From positions 1-49,145 of the forward strand of contig JAGQUM010000009.1 in the NCBI GenBank assembly GCA_020438485.1: a stretch of DNA of 49,145 nt. The letters run 5' to 3'. The stretch's first letter is position 1. Each line of letters starts with the position of its first letter. Shown piece by piece: positions 1 through 9,302 of this stretch. A model generated the notes under the pieces. That model ran no database searches. It worked only from the letters and a program-made list of their open reading frames with translations, and was not told the DNA's origin. The translations under genes and the position numbers were made by a program. This DNA is from Thermoleophilia bacterium. Lineage in GTDB: Bacteria; Actinomycetota; Thermoleophilia; Miltoncostaeales; Miltoncostaeaceae.

Positions 1-1
1 G

Positions 2-412
2 CTGCTGCACGACTTCGACTGGGAGCGTCACCCCACGCTGGAGCGGCACCCGCAGGACGGCGCGCCGGTGCTGGAGGGCCTCGGCTACCCGCCGTGGTTT
101 CGCAGGGCGATCCTCAGCCACGCCGACCACACGGGGGTGGCGCGCGAGACGCCCCTGGAGCGGCACCTGCACGCCTGCGACGAGCTGTCGGGCTTCGTCC
201 ACGCGTGCGCCCTGATGCGCCCCACGGGCCTGGACGGCATGGAGCCGCGCTCGGTGCGCAGGAAGATGAAGGACAAGCGGTTCGCGGCGAACGTCAGCCG
301 CGAGGACATCACGCGCGGCGCGGAAGAGATCGGAACGGACCTCGACGACCACATCGCGTTCGTCATCGCGGCGCTCGCCCGGCACGCGGCCGAACTGGGC
401 CTGCCGGGGTGA
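2..412 (+). CDS. HD-domain predicted hydrolase, C-terminal part (5' end outside window)
   Basis: The frame is open to the left edge, so only the last 136 residues are visible. A His-Asp pair sits at visible residues 3-4 (LLHDFDWE). Further histidines follow at 40 and 43 (SHADH), and an acidic pair at 60-61 (ACDELSGF). This pattern is typical of small HD-superfamily phosphohydrolase-like proteins, which bind metal through His and Asp; the real substrate is unknown. The first metal-binding His normally lies upstream, outside the window. The gene converges on the next one, with a perfect palindrome between them. The domain call is fairly secure; the function is not. Confidence 0.75.
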   Translation: MLHDFDWERHPTLERHPQDGAPVLEGLGYPPWFRRAILSHADHTGVARETPLERHLHACDELSGFVHACALMRPTGLDGMEPRSVRRKMKDKRFAANVSREDITRGAEEIGTDLDDHIAFVIAALARHAAELGLPG

Positions 413-436
413 GGCCGCGCCGCGGCCGCGCGGCGC

Positions 437-462
437 GCGGCGGTGGCCGCGGCCACCGCCGC
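437..462. terminator. 26-bp perfect palindrome between convergent genes
   Basis: The arms at 437-448 and 451-462 are exactly complementary around a GC centre, giving a very GC-rich hairpin in RNA from either strand. It lies between the convergent ends of the HD gene (stop at 412) and the malic-enzyme-like gene (stop at 474). There is no T-run, which is common for hairpins in high-GC actinobacteria. It probably acts as a bidirectional terminator. Confidence 0.55.
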
Positions 463-473
463 CCACACGGACC

Positions 474-1373
474 TCAGCGGCGGTTGAGTCCCTCGGTGGT
501 CGCGGCGCCCACGACGGCGTCGGCGACCGCGCCCGCGTGCCCGTCCGCCAGCGGCGAGCCGCCCGCGACGCCGGCCGCGGCGTCCAGCACGGCGGGCGTC
601 ACCTTGGTCGCCCGGCAGTCCAGCAGCCCGCGCAGGATGCCCGGCGCGGCCGCCACGTCGTCGCCACCGCCGGCCTTCGCGGCCTCCTCCTGAGTCAACA
701 CGGGGATGTCGAGGCGCGACTCGAGGCCGGTCTTCACGGCGGCCATCCGGTCGGGGGCCATGTCGTGCAGGTACACGGCCGCGAAGACCGAGCTGCAGAG
801 CGCGACGGTGTTGACGATCTCGTCGACGTCCTTCGCGTCGACCGGCAGCGGGAACGCGTCGATGCCGGCCAGCGACCGCATGGCGAACGCCTTGGCCTCG
901 CCGGCGGGCAGCGCGGCCTCGGCGCCGATGTCGCCCAAGTCCATGACGCGGGACCCGTCGGTGACCACCATCACGGAGTTGCCCTTGATCGTGTAGTCCC
1001 AGGCCTGGTCGAAGTCGTCGTGGATGGCCATGCACACGCGGGCGACGCCCGGGGTGTACGCCATCGCCAGGTCGTCGCGCGTCGTCAGTGACGTGCGGCT
1101 GCGCATGTCGAGCACGCCGCCGCGGTGCCCGTCGAGCGCCCGGCCCTCGGGGTCCACCGTCACGCCCTCCACGCCGGCCACGGCGTCGACGACCCGCTGC
1201 GGGTCCGCGGCGGTGACGGTGTAGTCGCGCACCATGCGCTTCTCGTTGTAACTGGCCACGCTCGTGTTGCCCACGCGCCCGCCGGCACCCTCGATGGCCT
1301 GTACCACGGCGCCGAACACGCCGGGCGCGTTCGGCGAGACGGCGCGGACGACAAGGCTCTGGGATTCGGGCAT
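474..1373 (-). CDS. ACT-domain/malic-enzyme-like protein lacking the NAD-binding domain
   Basis: This protein has 299 residues. Residues 1-80 look like an ACT ligand-binding domain. Residues 100-225 match the N-terminal catalytic domain of bacterial malic enzymes (AYTPGVA with Tyr106, TDGSRVMDLGDIGAEAALP, GEAKA with Lys161, AGIDAFP). At IPVL (223-226), where malic enzymes continue with an Asp-rich metal site and a Rossmann domain of about 200 residues, the chain passes within 20 residues to PGILRGLLDCRA (244-255), which resembles the normal C-terminal tail. The usual LED metal motif reads LHD. It is therefore unlikely to be an active malic enzyme; a regulatory or ligand-binding role is possible. 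A start at ATG 1373 is supported by AGAGG five bases upstream. Confidence 0.75.
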   Translation of the reverse strand: MPESQSLVVRAVSPNAPGVFGAVVQAIEGAGGRVGNTSVASYNEKRMVRDYTVTAADPQRVVDAVAGVEGVTVDPEGRALDGHRGGVLDMRSRTSLTTRDDLAMAYTPGVARVCMAIHDDFDQAWDYTIKGNSVMVVTDGSRVMDLGDIGAEAALPAGEAKAFAMRSLAGIDAFPLPVDAKDVDEIVNTVALCSSVFAAVYLHDMAPDRMAAVKTGLESRLDIPVLTQEEAAKAGGGDDVAAAPGILRGLLDCRATKVTPAVLDAAAGVAGGSPLADGHAGAVADAVVGAATTEGLNRR

Positions 1374-1412
1374 GGCTACCTCTTGGGGACGGTTTCCCGG
1401 GGTCGGCCCCCG

Positions 1413-1418
1413 ATCTTA
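1413..1418 (-). promoter_or_regulatory. -10 box TAAGAT for the malic-enzyme-like gene
   Basis: TAAGAT on the minus strand lies about 40 bases before the ATG at 1373. It would give a leader of roughly 33 bases containing the AGAGG ribosome site. No convincing -35 hexamer is visible. Confidence 0.45.
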
Positions 1419-1499
1419 GGGAACGCGTCCTCGTGGGCGCCTGCCGACGGTGGGGCGTTCATCCACCCGTGCGAGGGACCCTCGACCCCCGACGTGTCC

Positions 1500-2081
1500 C
1501 TACCGGTCGTCTGACGGGTCGTCGTGTCGCACGCGGCGGGCGACGCCGGCTCCGATGCCCCCCAGCACGAGCACGCCCGCCAGCCCCGAGAGCGCCACGA
1601 ACGCCGTGGGCACGCGGTCGCCCGGCGTGGCGACCGGGGGCGACGGCAACTCGGACGACGCGATGGCGGGCGCGGTCCGCGGGGCGGCGGCGGGAGCCGC
1701 GGCGGCCTTGCCCGCGGCGGGCCGCGCGCCGGGCGCGGACGGCGTGGAAGACGTGGACGGCGTGCGCTGGGCCGGCGTCCGCAGGGGCTCGGGGCGGGAC
1801 GTGACCGGCTGCACCGGGGACGGGGCGCCGCGCCGGTGGATGCCCGTGACCAACTCGCTCTGCCGGGCTCGGATGGCGTCGGCCGTGGCGCCGTAGCTGG
1901 CGCTGCGGGTGTGGTACGCGATCCTGAGTGCGCCGTTGAGGTCCTCGAGCGAGTAGGCGCCGTCGATGCGGCCGTCGGCGCGGTAGTCGGCGATCACCTG
2001 GGCGGGGGACGCGACGACGCAGGGCGCGGCGACGAGCGACGCGAGCGCGGCCAGGGCGGTTGTGCGAAGACGTGTGGGCAT
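1500..2081 (-). CDS. Secreted protein with Pro/Ala-rich linker and C-terminal membrane anchor
   Basis: I do not recognise a named family. The start at ATG 2081 gives MPTRLRTT followed by a hydrophobic stretch ending near VVASPA, a plausible Sec signal peptide. A GTG at 2096 would add five residues. After cleavage comes a short charged region (ADYRADGRIDGAYSLEDL), then about 80 residues rich in Pro, Ala, Ser and Thr, then one hydrophobic segment (FVALSGLAGVLVLGGIGAGV) followed by RRVR. The layout suggests an exported domain of about 60 residues tethered through a flexible stalk to the membrane, with a short cytoplasmic tail. It is divergent from the rmd operon. The function is unknown. Confidence 0.65.
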   Translation of the reverse strand: MPTRLRTTALAALASLVAAPCVVASPAQVIADYRADGRIDGAYSLEDLNGALRIAYHTRSASYGATADAIRARQSELVTGIHRRGAPSPVQPVTSRPEPLRTPAQRTPSTSSTPSAPGARPAAGKAAAAPAAAPRTAPAIASSELPSPPVATPGDRVPTAFVALSGLAGVLVLGGIGAGVARRVRHDDPSDDR

Positions 2082-2156
2082 CAAGGAATCGCGCACGCCA
2101 TCGGCGCGTGGGCCCGGGAACTCGAGCCCGTGCGCGTGCAGGCATGCGTTTCCCCC

Positions 2157-2162
2157 ATCCTA
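2157..2162 (-). promoter_or_regulatory. -10 box TAGGAT for the secreted protein gene
   Basis: TAGGAT on the minus strand lies between the divergent secreted-protein and rmd genes. The leader to the chosen start would be about 65-70 bases, longer than elsewhere in this window, so the assignment is tentative. Confidence 0.35.
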
Positions 2163-2205
2163 CGCCGGTCGCCGGTCGGTCGGGGTTCGGTTTGGGTCAA
2201 GCTTG

Positions 2206-2211
2206 TACGGT
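2206..2211 (+). promoter_or_regulatory. -10 box TACGGT, leaderless promoter of the rmd operon
   Basis: TACGGT ends six bases before the GTG start at 2218. Transcription would therefore begin at or within a base or two of the start codon, giving a leaderless mRNA. No ribosome site is visible before the GTG, which agrees with this. Confidence 0.6.
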
Positions 2212-2217
2212 GTACCC

Positions 2218-3174
2218 GTGAGGGTTCTGGTCACCGGCGCCACGGGCTTCGTGGGGCACCACCTGGTGCGCGAGCTCCGTACGCGCGGAGCTCGCGTGCA
2301 CGCGCTCGTGCGCGATCCCGCCGTCGAGCCCGTGCCGGACGGGGCGCAGGCTCACGCCGCCGACGTCCGGGACCCCGCCGCGGTCGCGGCCGTCGTCGCG
2401 ACCGTCGCCCCCGAGGGCATCGCCCACCTCGCGGGGGCCGCGTCGGTGGGGGAGTCGTTCGGCCGTCCTCTCGCGACGTGGGACGTCAACCTCAATGGGA
2501 CGCTGGCCGTGCTGGAGGCTGCCCGCGCCGCGGCCCGTCCCCCCCGGGTGCTGGTGGTGACCAGCGGCGAGGTCTACGGCAGGGTGCCGCTGGAGGACCT
2601 GCCCGTCACCCACGAGACGCCGCTGCGGCCCGTGTCGCCCTACGGGGCGTCGAAGGCCGCGGCGGACCTCGCCGCCTTCCAGTACCACGACGGGTACGGG
2701 CTCGACGTTATGAGGGTGCGCTCGTTCAACCACTTCGGCCCCAACCAGGACCCCCGGTTCGTCATCCCCAGCATCGCGAAACAGCTTGCCGAGGCGGAGC
2801 GCGAGGGGGGCGACGGCCCGGTGGAGCTCCACGTCGGCAACGTGGAGACCCGGCGCGACTTCACGGATGTCCGCGACGTCGTGCGCGCCTACGCGTTGCT
2901 GCTGGAGCGCGGGCGGCCCGGCGAGCCGTACCTGGTCTGCACGGGTCGTTCGCTGTCGATCCGCGAGGTGATCGACGGCCTTGCCGCGCTGTGCACGCGC
3001 GAGGTGCGGGTGATGAGCGACCCCGGGCTGCGCCGCAGCGGCGAGCAGAGCGACCTATATGGTTCACCGGAACGCGTCCGTTCCGACACCGGCTGGACGC
3101 CCACCATCGCGCTCGAGCAAACGCTCGCCGACACGCTGGAGTGGTGGCGCGCACGACCCGACACGGAGACATGA
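2218..3174 (+). CDS. rmd: GDP-6-deoxy-D-mannose (GDP-4-keto-6-deoxymannose) reductase
   Basis: This is a 318-residue short-chain (extended SDR) protein. A nucleotide-binding TGATGFVG lies at residues 6-13, Ser116 in VVTSGEVYG, and the catalytic pair Tyr142/Lys146 in SPYGASK. FNHFGPNQDPRFV and the late RRSGEQSDLYG region resemble Rmd/Fcl-type reductases that convert GDP-4-keto-6-deoxymannose to GDP-D-rhamnose. The next gene encodes the dehydratase that makes that substrate; its ATG follows this stop codon with no gap. The GTG at 2218 was chosen because it begins directly at the first beta strand (VRVLVTG) and lies six bases after a TACGGT -10 box. The stereochemistry of the product is inferred from family resemblance. 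Confidence 0.85.
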   Translation: MRVLVTGATGFVGHHLVRELRTRGARVHALVRDPAVEPVPDGAQAHAADVRDPAAVAAVVATVAPEGIAHLAGAASVGESFGRPLATWDVNLNGTLAVLEAARAAARPPRVLVVTSGEVYGRVPLEDLPVTHETPLRPVSPYGASKAAADLAAFQYHDGYGLDVMRVRSFNHFGPNQDPRFVIPSIAKQLAEAEREGGDGPVELHVGNVETRRDFTDVRDVVRAYALLLERGRPGEPYLVCTGRSLSIREVIDGLAALCTREVRVMSDPGLRRSGEQSDLYGSPERVRSDTGWTPTIALEQTLADTLEWWRARPDTET

Positions 3175-4149
<975 letters not shown>

Positions 4150-4163
4150 GCCCCCGACCGCCG

Positions 4164-6326
4164 GTGGTGACCGAGCCGGGCGGAGCCGGGACCGTCCCGC
4201 CCGCCGGAGAGGCCCGTCGGCTGGTCTCGCGGGCCATGGGAGTGCCCGGCGCAGCATGGGTCGTGTCGGGCCTCGCCTACCTCGCCTACACGCTGTACGT
4301 GTTCTGGCCCGTGCCGACGGCGCCGGGGCGGTGGCTCATCGGTGGTCCCGGGGACGCGACCGGTGAGCTCGCCCTCACCTACTACCGCGACGCGGCGGGC
4401 GCGTGGCCGCTCTCCGACCAGCTTACGCGCCTGGAGAACTACCCGTTCGGGCTTCCATTGCCGGGTGCGGTCAGCATCGGCCAGCTGGCCGTCGAGGGGC
4501 CGCTGCAGCTGATCTCGCTGGCCACCGGCGGGAACGAGGTGCTGGCGTACAACGTGATGATGATGCTCGCGATGGTCGCCACGCCCATGGCGGCCTTCGC
4601 GCTGGTGCGGTTCGTGGTCGGCGGCTCCTGGGCGCCGCTGCTGGCGGGGTTCGCGTACGGGTTCGCGCCGTGGCACATCATCCGCGCGGGGGGTCACCTG
4701 GCCCTCAGCCACATCGAATGGTTGCCGCTGATCGCCCTCGGGCTGCTGTGGCTGCTGGAGGGCGGCGGCGGCCGTGCCTGGGCCCTCACGGCCGTGGCGG
4801 TGGCCATGAACGCGTACACCAACTCGTACTTCACCTTGATGGCGGGGGCGATGCTGGTGGCGTTCGTGTGCGCCGACGCGTTCATCGGGTGGCGCACGCG
4901 CGCCGGGCTGGGACCGGTGGTGCGCCGGGTCGGGGGCCTCACGGCGATCCTCACGGTGACGTATCTGCCCCAGGTGCTGTGGCTTGCCACAAAGCGCGGC
5001 GCAGTGGACGACAGCCTGGCCGGCACGCGCGGGGCGAGCGACCTCCAGGTGTACGGCGCGCGCTGGTACGATTGGCTCCTGCCCCAGTGGGACCACCCGC
5101 TGATGGGGTCCGGGTACCCGGCGTTCCGGGACCGGCATCTGCATCTGTCGAACCACACCGAGAGCACGCTCTACGTCGGCGTCGTCGTGCTTGTGCTGGT
5201 CGCCGCGGGCGTCGCCGTGGTCTGGGGGGACCGCCTCGTCACCCGCCGCAGCCGCGCCGCGGTGTTCGCCGGGGCGATGGTGGTGGTCGGCGTGGTCACC
5301 GCGCTTCCCGGGCGCGTGTCACTGCTGGGGGTGGGGATCCCCACGCCCCCGGAGTGGATCCACGCGTTGTTCCCTTACTGGAGGGTCTACTCCCGGTTGT
5401 ACGTCGTCGTCGCCCTGGGGCTCGCCGTGCTGGCGGGCATCGGCATCGCGGCGCTCCTGGCGCGCCGGCGACCGGCGGTGTCCGCGGCGCTCGGCGTGCT
5501 CATCGCGGCCGCGCTCGCTTCGGACTTCTCGACCACGAGCACCCGGTGGGACTCCAGGCCCCCGCCGGTATACGGTGTGCTGCGTGGCCAGAGCCCCGGT
5601 GCGCGTGTGGAGTACCCGATCGTTTCCGCGTACGACCCCGCGCATTTTCGCTATATCGCGTACACGGAGGCCGCGGGTCGTCCGTTGATGAACGGCGGCA
5701 AGCCCGCGTCCTGGCAGGGTGGGTTGGACGGTCGCCTTCAGGACCCGTCTCGGCCCTGGGTGCTGCCGCTGCTGGCGCGGCTGGGCGTGCGGTGGGTGGT
5801 GGTGCACGACGACGCGTACCGGGCGCAGGGCGCGGCGCCGCCCCCCCTCCCGGCGGGGGCCCGCGAGGTGTACAGGGACGGCGCGTCGGCGCTGTGGCGT
5901 GTGCGGGCGGCAGCTCCGTCGGTGGTCGTCGTGCCCGCCGACAACTGGATGGACGCCGAGCCCCGGCCGGGGGGGTGGAGCCAGTGGCTGGGCTCCCGCG
6001 ATGGCGCGATGCTCGTGATGAACGACCTCGGTCGCCCCGCGCGCACCACCGTCACGACGACGCTCGGCAGCTTCGCGCGGCCGCGACGGTTCGCGTTCCG
6101 TGCGGGCGGCCGCACGATCTGGCGGGGCATCGTCCCCACCAGCCCCACCCGGGTGTCGTTCGCGTTCGTGGCGCCGCCCGGCACCTCCCGCATCGCGATG
6201 CAGTCACCGACGGCCCCGACGCGCATCGGGGACGTCACGTCCACGCCGGACCCCCGCACCGTCACCATCCAGATCGGTGCCGTCACGGTTCGCACCCCCG
6301 GCCAACCGGCGTTCACGCTGGGATGA
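4164..6326 (+). CDS. Large multi-pass membrane protein, GT-C-like glycosyltransferase
   Basis: This protein has about 720 residues and ten or more hydrophobic segments in its first two thirds, then a soluble C-terminal domain of roughly 200 residues (from about VWRVRAAAPSVV). The acidic GGPGDATGE loop just after the first membrane segment, and the NAYTNSYFTLMAG segment, resemble membrane polyprenyl-phosphate-sugar glycosyltransferases. The product may elongate or decorate the glycan on the outer face of the membrane. The start is uncertain: GTG 4164 or 4167, or ATG 4236; none has a good ribosome site. It is a distant relative of the gene at 10547. The exact donor and acceptor are unknown. Confidence 0.75.
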   Translation: MVTEPGGAGTVPPAGEARRLVSRAMGVPGAAWVVSGLAYLAYTLYVFWPVPTAPGRWLIGGPGDATGELALTYYRDAAGAWPLSDQLTRLENYPFGLPLPGAVSIGQLAVEGPLQLISLATGGNEVLAYNVMMMLAMVATPMAAFALVRFVVGGSWAPLLAGFAYGFAPWHIIRAGGHLALSHIEWLPLIALGLLWLLEGGGGRAWALTAVAVAMNAYTNSYFTLMAGAMLVAFVCADAFIGWRTRAGLGPVVRRVGGLTAILTVTYLPQVLWLATKRGAVDDSLAGTRGASDLQVYGARWYDWLLPQWDHPLMGSGYPAFRDRHLHLSNHTESTLYVGVVVLVLVAAGVAVVWGDRLVTRRSRAAVFAGAMVVVGVVTALPGRVSLLGVGIPTPPEWIHALFPYWRVYSRLYVVVALGLAVLAGIGIAALLARRRPAVSAALGVLIAAALASDFSTTSTRWDSRPPPVYGVLRGQSPGARVEYPIVSAYDPAHFRYIAYTEAAGRPLMNGGKPASWQGGLDGRLQDPSRPWVLPLLARLGVRWVVVHDDAYRAQGAAPPPLPAGAREVYRDGASALWRVRAAAPSVVVVPADNWMDAEPRPGGWSQWLGSRDGAMLVMNDLGRPARTTVTTTLGSFARPRRFAFRAGGRTIWRGIVPTSPTRVSFAFVAPPGTSRIAMQSPTAPTRIGDVTSTPDPRTVTIQIGAVTVRTPGQPAFTLG

Positions 6327-7354
6327 CCGCGCACCCCGACATCGTCTCCGGCCGGGTCTCGGTGGTGGTGGTGACATACCGCTGCGCAGGGATCGTGGGC
6401 CGCACACTCGACTCGCTGCGCGAACAGGCCTGGCCCGACGTCGAGGTTGTCGTCGTGGACAACGCGTCCGACGACGGCACGGTGGCACTGGTCCGCGACC
6501 GGCTCCCCGAGGCTGACGTGCACGAACTCGCCCGCAACCTCGGGTTTGCCGAGGCCAACAACGTCGGCGTGGCCGCGTCCAGCGGCGAGTTCGTCTTCAT
6601 GCTGAACCCCGACGCGTGGGTCGAACCGGACACGATCGGCCGTCTCGTGGACGCGTTGGGCGACCCCGGCGTGGGAGTGGTGGGCGGCACGGTGCGCCAC
6701 GAGGACGGCAGCGTGCAGGAGCGCGGGAACCTGCTGGACCGCACGGGGTTTCCGCTTCCCCGGCGCGGCGACGTGGCACCGCTGGAGCGTGACACGTTCT
6801 ACGTCGGCGGGTGCGCCCTGATGCTGCGGCGCTCGGACTGGGACCGGGCCGGAGGCCTCGACGGGCGCCTGTTCATGTTCTGCGAGGAGGTGGATCTGTG
6901 CTGGCGGATCCAGCTCCTCGACCGTGACGTTGCCGTAGTGCGTGACGCGGTCGTCTGGCACGTCGGCGGCGCCACGCTGGCCGGGGGCTATGCCAGCGGC
7001 GGGCGTCACCGCACATCCGCGCGGCGCATCTACCTGCGCGAGCGCAACACGCTGGCGATGGTGCTCGCGAACGCGCCCGTACGCGCGCTGGGCTGGGTCG
7101 CCCTGGGCTGGCTGGGGAACGTCGCCGAGGCCATGGTGTTCCTGGTCCGCGGCGAGTGGCGGATCTCGCTGCAGTACCCGCGCGCGTTGGCGTGGAACGT
7201 GGCACATCTGCCGTCCACGCTGGCCCGCCGGCGTCGCGTGGCGGCGTCGCGCGTGCGTCCCCATCGGGCGGTCCGCGGGTGGGCGCGGGGCAGCGCGAAG
7301 CTGGCGCTGCTGCGGTCCACAGGCGGTCTGCCCACCACCCGAGGTCGCGGATGA
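6323..7354 (+). CDS. GT2-family glycosyltransferase (rhamnosyltransferase-like)
   Basis: This 343-residue protein is a cytoplasmic, inverting GT-A glycosyltransferase. The N-terminal VSVVVVTYR strand is followed by VDNASDDGT (45-53), the acidic NPDAWVEPD (95-103) in place of the DxD, and EEVDLCWR (188-195), which carries the base region. RNLGFAEANNVG is typical of the rhamnosyltransferase-like branch. The C-terminal 130 residues contain hydrophobic stretches and basic residues that probably hold it at the membrane. ATG 6323 overlaps the upstream stop as ATGA, so it is translationally coupled to the membrane gene. With rmd and gmd in the operon, GDP-D-rhamnose is a plausible donor, but this is inference. 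Confidence 0.88.
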   Translation: MTAHPDIVSGRVSVVVVTYRCAGIVGRTLDSLREQAWPDVEVVVVDNASDDGTVALVRDRLPEADVHELARNLGFAEANNVGVAASSGEFVFMLNPDAWVEPDTIGRLVDALGDPGVGVVGGTVRHEDGSVQERGNLLDRTGFPLPRRGDVAPLERDTFYVGGCALMLRRSDWDRAGGLDGRLFMFCEEVDLCWRIQLLDRDVAVVRDAVVWHVGGATLAGGYASGGRHRTSARRIYLRERNTLAMVLANAPVRALGWVALGWLGNVAEAMVFLVRGEWRISLQYPRALAWNVAHLPSTLARRRRVAASRVRPHRAVRGWARGSAKLALLRSTGGLPTTRGRG

Positions 7355-8652
7355 GCATGCTCGGCAAGGTTCCCGGCATGGTGCGCTGGGCGATGGCCGC
7401 CGCCGGGGCCATGGTGGTGGCGACGGTGGTGAGCAACGCCGCCAACTACGCGTACAGCTTGGTCATGAGCCGGATGCTGGGCCCGGAGCGGTTCGGGGAG
7501 TTCACCGCGCTGCTCGGCGTGCTGATGATCCTGTCGATCGCCACCCAGCTGGTGCAGACGGTGGTGGCGCGCTACGTCACCGAGCTGCGTTCCGGCCGCG
7601 ACCCCGGCTCCGTCCCGGCCTTCGTCAACCGCCTCGCCCGGGTGATGGCCGTCGTCGGCCTGGCCGCGTTCGTGGTCAGCGTACCCCTCGCCTGGCCCGT
7701 GGCCGCCGCGCTGCAGATCGACCACATCGCTCCCGTCGTCGCGACCATGTCCGCGCTGGTCCTGGGTTTCGTCGTGCCCGTCGCCTGGGGGCGCTTCCAG
7801 GGCGAGCAGGCGTTCTGGCGGCTGGGCACCAGCATGGTGGTTCTCAATCTGGCGCGGGTGGCGGTGGGCGTCGCGCTCGTCGCCGTGGGGTTCGGGGTGT
7901 CGGGCGCGATCGCCGCCACCACCATTGCGACGGTCTTCGTGGCGGCCATGGTTCTGCCCGCGCTGCGCGCCCCGTCGTCGCCCTCGGCCGGTGCGGGCCC
8001 CGAACTCGCGACGCTGGCGCGGTTCGCGTTGCCCACGCTCGGCGCCCTCGTGGCGTGGGCCATGCTCACGAACTTCGATGTGGTCATCGTCAAGGCCATG
8101 GCCGTCCCGGCGGACGCCGGGTATTACGGGGCGGCGGCCACGGTCGGCAAGATCGCGCTGTTCCTGCCCACCGCCCTTGGGCTGGTGATCCTGCCGAAGG
8201 GCGCGGCACGTCATCACGCCGGGGTCGACTCGCGCGGCATCCTGCGCCGCACCGGTCAGGCGCTCGTGGTGGTGAGCGGCGCCCTCACGGCGATCTGCGC
8301 GCTGTGGGGCGACCGCGTCGTCCACCTGATGTTCACGTCCGAGTACGCGCCGGCAGCCGACCTGCTGGTGCCGATCGTCGTCGCCATGTCGTGCTTCGCG
8401 TTGGCGAACGTGATGCTGTTCTACTACCTCGGGGTGGGGCGGACCACCTTCAGCGTGGTGCTGATCGTGGCGATGGTGTTCCAGATCGCGCTGTTGCTGC
8501 TGGTGGCCTCGAGTCCGAAAGAGGCGGCGCTGGTCCAGATGGCCGTCGGCATCGGCATCGTGGCCGCCAACGAGGCCCTCTACGTGCCGCTCCTGCGGCC
8601 GCTTCCGAAGGCGCGGCGGGCCGGTGGCTCCGGGGACCCGCCGCCCGCCTAG
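7351..8652 (+). CDS. Wzx-type oligosaccharide flippase (MOP superfamily)
   Basis: This 433-residue protein has about 12 hydrophobic segments and no large soluble domain. The N-terminal half contains LVMSRMLGPERFGEFTALL, the signature of polysaccharide flippases related to Wzx and MurJ, which move lipid-linked oligosaccharides across the membrane. ATG 7351 overlaps the preceding GT2 stop (ATGA). It closes the rmd operon, so the likely cargo is the rhamnose-containing unit assembled by the upstream genes. The TAG stop shares its bases with the stop of the convergent methyltransferase gene. A polymerase (Wzy) is not obvious, although one of the large membrane proteins could serve. Confidence 0.85.
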   Translation: MSMLGKVPGMVRWAMAAAGAMVVATVVSNAANYAYSLVMSRMLGPERFGEFTALLGVLMILSIATQLVQTVVARYVTELRSGRDPGSVPAFVNRLARVMAVVGLAAFVVSVPLAWPVAAALQIDHIAPVVATMSALVLGFVVPVAWGRFQGEQAFWRLGTSMVVLNLARVAVGVALVAVGFGVSGAIAATTIATVFVAAMVLPALRAPSSPSAGAGPELATLARFALPTLGALVAWAMLTNFDVVIVKAMAVPADAGYYGAAATVGKIALFLPTALGLVILPKGAARHHAGVDSRGILRRTGQALVVVSGALTAICALWGDRVVHLMFTSEYAPAADLLVPIVVAMSCFALANVMLFYYLGVGRTTFSVVLIVAMVFQIALLLLVASSPKEAALVQMAVGIGIVAANEALYVPLLRPLPKARRAGGSGDPPPA

Positions 8653-9302
8653 GCCAGACGGGCCAAGAACACCAGTTGCGACGCCAGCAGCCCGGGCCGA
8701 AGGCGCGTGACCGCCATGCCGGGCCGCCCCACGGCGTACGACGCGGGGCCGATGTGTCGCTCGGCCTCCACGCGTAAACCGGCCCGCTCCAGCATCTCCC
8801 GCGCCGTCGCCCGGGTAAAGAACCGCAGGTGGGTGTCGTCGAAGATCCCCGTGCGCTCGTAACGCCACACGCCGCGCAGCAGCCGCAGGCGCGCCAGCGC
8901 GTACGCGATGTTGGGCAGCGACACGACCACCGACCCGCCGGGCGTCAGCAGGCCGACCAGGTCGCGCAGGACGGCGTCGGGCTCCGGGGTGTGCTCGAGC
9001 ACGTCGGCCAGAAGGACCTGGTCGTACGGGCCCTTGTCCGCGACGTCGCCCGCGTCGATCAGGGCCCGGACGTCGCCCTCCAGGACGTCCAGCCCCAGCG
9101 CGCGCGCCCGCACGCACGAGTCGGGATCGGGTTCGAGCGCCACCACTGAGGCCCCTTTTCGGTCGCGGGCGATCCCCGACAGGTAGCCGCCGGCTGCTCC
9201 CACGTCCAGGAGCCGGGCGCCCGGTTGCACCAGGTCGATCAGGGCCTCGTGCGTGCCGTAGCCGCGGCCGGAGCGCAGGCGATAACGGGGCTCGGGCGTC
9301 AC
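8649..9302 (-). CDS. Class I SAM-dependent methyltransferase
   Basis: This protein has 217 residues. Motif I is LLDVGAAGGY (31-40), the acidic residue that binds the SAM ribose is Glu57 in ALEPD, and LADVLEHTPEP (98-108) with the TPGGSVVVSLPN strand completes the methyltransferase fold. It resembles UbiE/COQ5-type (Methyltransf_11/23) enzymes common in glycan loci, so O-methylation of a sugar or processing of a glycan intermediate is likely. The GTG at 9302 overlaps the upstream GT4 stop as GTGA. Its stop shares the palindrome CTAG with the convergent flippase gene. Confidence 0.85.
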   Translation of the reverse strand: MTPEPRYRLRSGRGYGTHEALIDLVQPGARLLDVGAAGGYLSGIARDRKGASVVALEPDPDSCVRARALGLDVLEGDVRALIDAGDVADKGPYDQVLLADVLEHTPEPDAVLRDLVGLLTPGGSVVVSLPNIAYALARLRLLRGVWRYERTGIFDDTHLRFFTRATAREMLERAGLRVEAERHIGPASYAVGRPGMAVTRLRPGLLASQLVFLARLA

